From positions 434,001 to 498,000 of the forward strand of contig NZ_CP019562.1 of NCBI RefSeq assembly GCF_001983955.1: a stretch of 64,000 nucleotides of DNA, read 5' to 3'. Each line of letters starts with the position of its first letter. Position 1 is the stretch's first letter. Below the pieces are notes generated by a model. The model saw only the letters and a program-made list of their open reading frames with translations. It was not told the origin of the DNA and searched no databases. Source of the stretch: Streptococcus oralis. Its GTDB lineage: Bacteria; Bacillota; Bacilli; Lactobacillales; Streptococcaceae. Position numbers and translations under genes: made by a program. This document shows positions 62,640 to 64,000 of the stretch, piece by piece.

Positions 62640-63422
62640 TCATGGCAAAATGGCCTTTAGTTGGTTCAGAATGGTTTGTAAGGTTACGATCGCTTGTTCT
62701 CCTTGTTGTGGTTGGTAGAGTAGTTGGAAATACTTGCGAATAGTTTCTTCAAATTGCTTAGGGAGGAGTGTACAATGGGCCTTTGCATACTCCAGCATCC
62801 GTTTTTCACCAGGATGGGTTTGCTCATTGAGCGCAAATAACAAGTCAAAGTAGGAAGCAAAAAACTCACTCGTACGATGATTCATACTGAGAAGATCTTG
62901 GCGTTTGATAGCTTTTTCTATTTGGTGAGAGAAGGCAGGCATGGCTTGTTCTAGCAAAAGGAGTTGCCTTTCGATGATATGCATTTTGAGTTCCTGTGGA
63001 TAGGGAATCTGGTAGGTTCTTTGGAGAGAAGCATAGTGTCCATTCGGGTCATATAGAATCTTGCTGTGGAGTAGATTATGCCACATGCAAGTTGTATAAG
63101 CATTTTGAGCTTTGTGTTGAAAAACGGTTGAGTTCAATTCCTGTTCAAACGACTCCATCGAATGATAAATCAACTCGATTTCGATACCGTTGTTTAGTAC
63201 ACAGTCGTCCTCTAACTCCCAAAACTGGTTTCCAATTTCCATATAGGAGCAGTATTTACTCAAAATTTTTAGGCGATTCGCCTCATCAATAGGAGAGTTG
63301 AGATAGACATAAACGTCATAATCAGAGTTTTGATCGTAGGCTTGTCCTGCACGAGAACCACCAAGAGCAATAGCTTCTACTTGTTCCAGTTGAGAGAATT
63401 CTTTGCAAAGTTCGTGGATCAT
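62640..63422 (-). CDS. DUF4037-type/aminoglycoside-adenylyltransferase-like nucleotidyltransferase
   Basis: 260 residues. The N-terminal nucleotidyltransferase core has ALGGSRAGQAYDQNSDYDVYVYL, the GS-x10-DxD motif with two catalytic Asp. A third acid may lie in EIELIYHS. The rest is helical (a DUF4037-like C-terminal half). No resistance function can be concluded. Start ATG 63422. It is bounded by two alike hairpins. Confidence 0.8.
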   Translation of the reverse strand: MIHELCKEFSQLEQVEAIALGGSRAGQAYDQNSDYDVYVYLNSPIDEANRLKILSKYCSYMEIGNQFWELEDDCVLNNGIEIELIYHSMESFEQELNSTVFQHKAQNAYTTCMWHNLLHSKILYDPNGHYASLQRTYQIPYPQELKMHIIERQLLLLEQAMPAFSHQIEKAIKRQDLLSMNHRTSEFFASYFDLLFALNEQTHPGEKRMLEYAKAHCTLLPKQFEETIRKYFQLLYQPQQGEQAIVTLQTILNQLKAILP

Positions 63423-63510
63423 GATTTTTCTCCTTACTTTATGGTTTTAAAGTCATTTTACCAAAAAGTAAAACGTTTGCATAGCATTGAGTTACTCTTT
63501 TTCATTTATA

Positions 63511-63548
63511 GCAAAAATGTGAACCCTTGTTTTGAGTTCACATTTCGT
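63511..63548 (-). terminator. Terminator after the amino-acid permease gene
   Basis: On the minus strand AAATGTGAACtcaaaacaagGGTTCACATTT followed by TTGC. Its stem resembles that at 62597-62637. Confidence 0.8.
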
Positions 63549-63550
63549 TT

Positions 63551-64000
63551 TTATTCTGCGGCTTGTTGCCAATGTTTTGCTAGCTTATGAGAAAGGCTGG
63601 AAATGGCAAAGTTAAAAATAAAATAAATCAAGGCAATCAGGATATAAAGACTGAAGACCTGCTCTGGTTCGAAATAGCGTCCCATGAGAATTTGGCTGGC
63701 GCCAAAGAGTTCTTGTAGGGCGATAACAGAGTAGAGAAGACTGGTATCCTTAATCACAGTTACAAACTGAGAAATGATAGCTGGCAGCATTTTGCGAATC
63801 GCTTGTGGGAGAATGATGTAGTAGAGGATTTGCGCAGAGGTGAATCCTTGCGACATTCCTGCTTCGTACTGGCCCTTGTCCACGGCATTGAGGCCGCCTC
63901 GGATAATCTCAGCCAGGGCTGCTGAGGTAAAGAGGGTAAAGGCTGTAATACCAGCTGGTGTGGACTTCATCTTAAACACCAAAAAGATGGTGAAAATCCA
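63551..64000 (-). CDS. Amino-acid ABC transporter permease (5' end beyond window)
   Basis: C-terminal 149 residues of a HisM/GlnP-type permease; the frame is open to base 64000, and an ATG at 63982 is inside the gene. The EAA loop EAGMSQGFTSAQILYYIILPQAIRKMLP, which touches the ATPase, is clear, with membrane segments before and after (FTLFTSAALAEIIRGG, FVTVIKDTSLLYSVIAL, FSLYILIALIYFIFNFAIS). Substrate, probably a polar amino acid such as glutamine, is not fixed. It continues beyond the right edge. Confidence 0.9.
   Translation of the reverse strand, partial: WIFTIFLVFKMKSTPAGITAFTLFTSAALAEIIRGGLNAVDKGQYEAGMSQGFTSAQILYYIILPQAIRKMLPAIISQFVTVIKDTSLLYSVIALQELFGASQILMGRYFEPEQVFSLYILIALIYFIFNFAISSLSHKLAKHWQQAAE

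Noticed and set aside
62640..63422. Aminoglycoside resistance gene
   Set aside because: The nucleotidyltransferase core is common to many small families; residues for drug binding cannot be identified, so no resistance is claimed.

Overview
The window comes from the chromosome of a mitis-group Streptococcus; the species is not resolved. The evidence is moderate GC with strong extended -10 promoters, Gram-positive ribosome binding sites, and recognisable streptococcal blocks: scrB/scrA/scrK, metE-metF, pnp-cysE-cysS-mrnC, msmK, relA-dtd, psaR/tpx/psaBCA/pepO, a YSIRK/LPXTG surface protein, and a BceRS-like two-component pair near thrS. No rRNA, tRNA, CRISPR array, intact insertion sequence or prophage was seen.

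Layout. 1-4198 holds sucrose uptake and catabolism: scrB (minus strand, cut by the left edge) diverges from scrA, and scrK follows under its own promoter. A TVP38/DedA-type membrane protein (minus) comes next. 4995-19406 is accessory DNA with a defence character. It contains a superfamily 2 helicase with two C-terminal membrane segments and a complete type I restriction-modification operon (hsdR, hsdM, hsdS). Two very AT-rich genes continue that operon: a protein resembling the NA37/YejK nucleoid-associated family and a protein with three C-terminal membrane helices. Then come a HigBA-like toxin-antitoxin pair whose antitoxin carries an ImmA/IrrE-type metallopeptidase domain, a DUF1722 gene overlapping a TIGR02328 (pyrimidine-dimer glycosylase-like) gene, and a second RelE/HigB-HigA pair.

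19407-34468 is housekeeping. metE-metF sit behind a perfect MET-box palindrome. A structured, internally duplicated region precedes pnp. The block pnp, cysE, GNAT, RibD-like, cysS, mrnC and a PucR-HTH regulator follows, then msmK with a cre site inside its promoter, and relA-dtd. 34499-41636 is the manganese block (psaR, tpx, psaBCA on minus) with pepO diverging from psaB under a PsaR-type palindrome, then a metallo-beta-lactamase-fold hydrolase. 42255-49853 is one 2,532-residue wall-anchored adhesin with CshA-type repeats and nine almost identical 150-bp repeats. 49935-56311 has a DUF2974 hydrolase, a membrane-anchored flavin-reductase-like protein with a TetR regulator and two matching operators, a two-component system, a broken DUF898 gene and a DUF389 membrane protein. 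56523-59364 is a threonine T-box operon that encodes a P-loop kinase before thrS. The right end has a metallophosphoesterase, membrane proteins, an Rrf2 regulator, a nucleotidyltransferase and an amino-acid ABC permease cut by the right edge.

The strongest candidate for something undescribed is the two-gene module at 13658-16125 (NA37-like protein plus membrane protein), translated from the same operon as the type I system. Second is the tandem 85-nt RNA-like element at 23276-23445, whose two copies show compensating base changes in the same hairpin.
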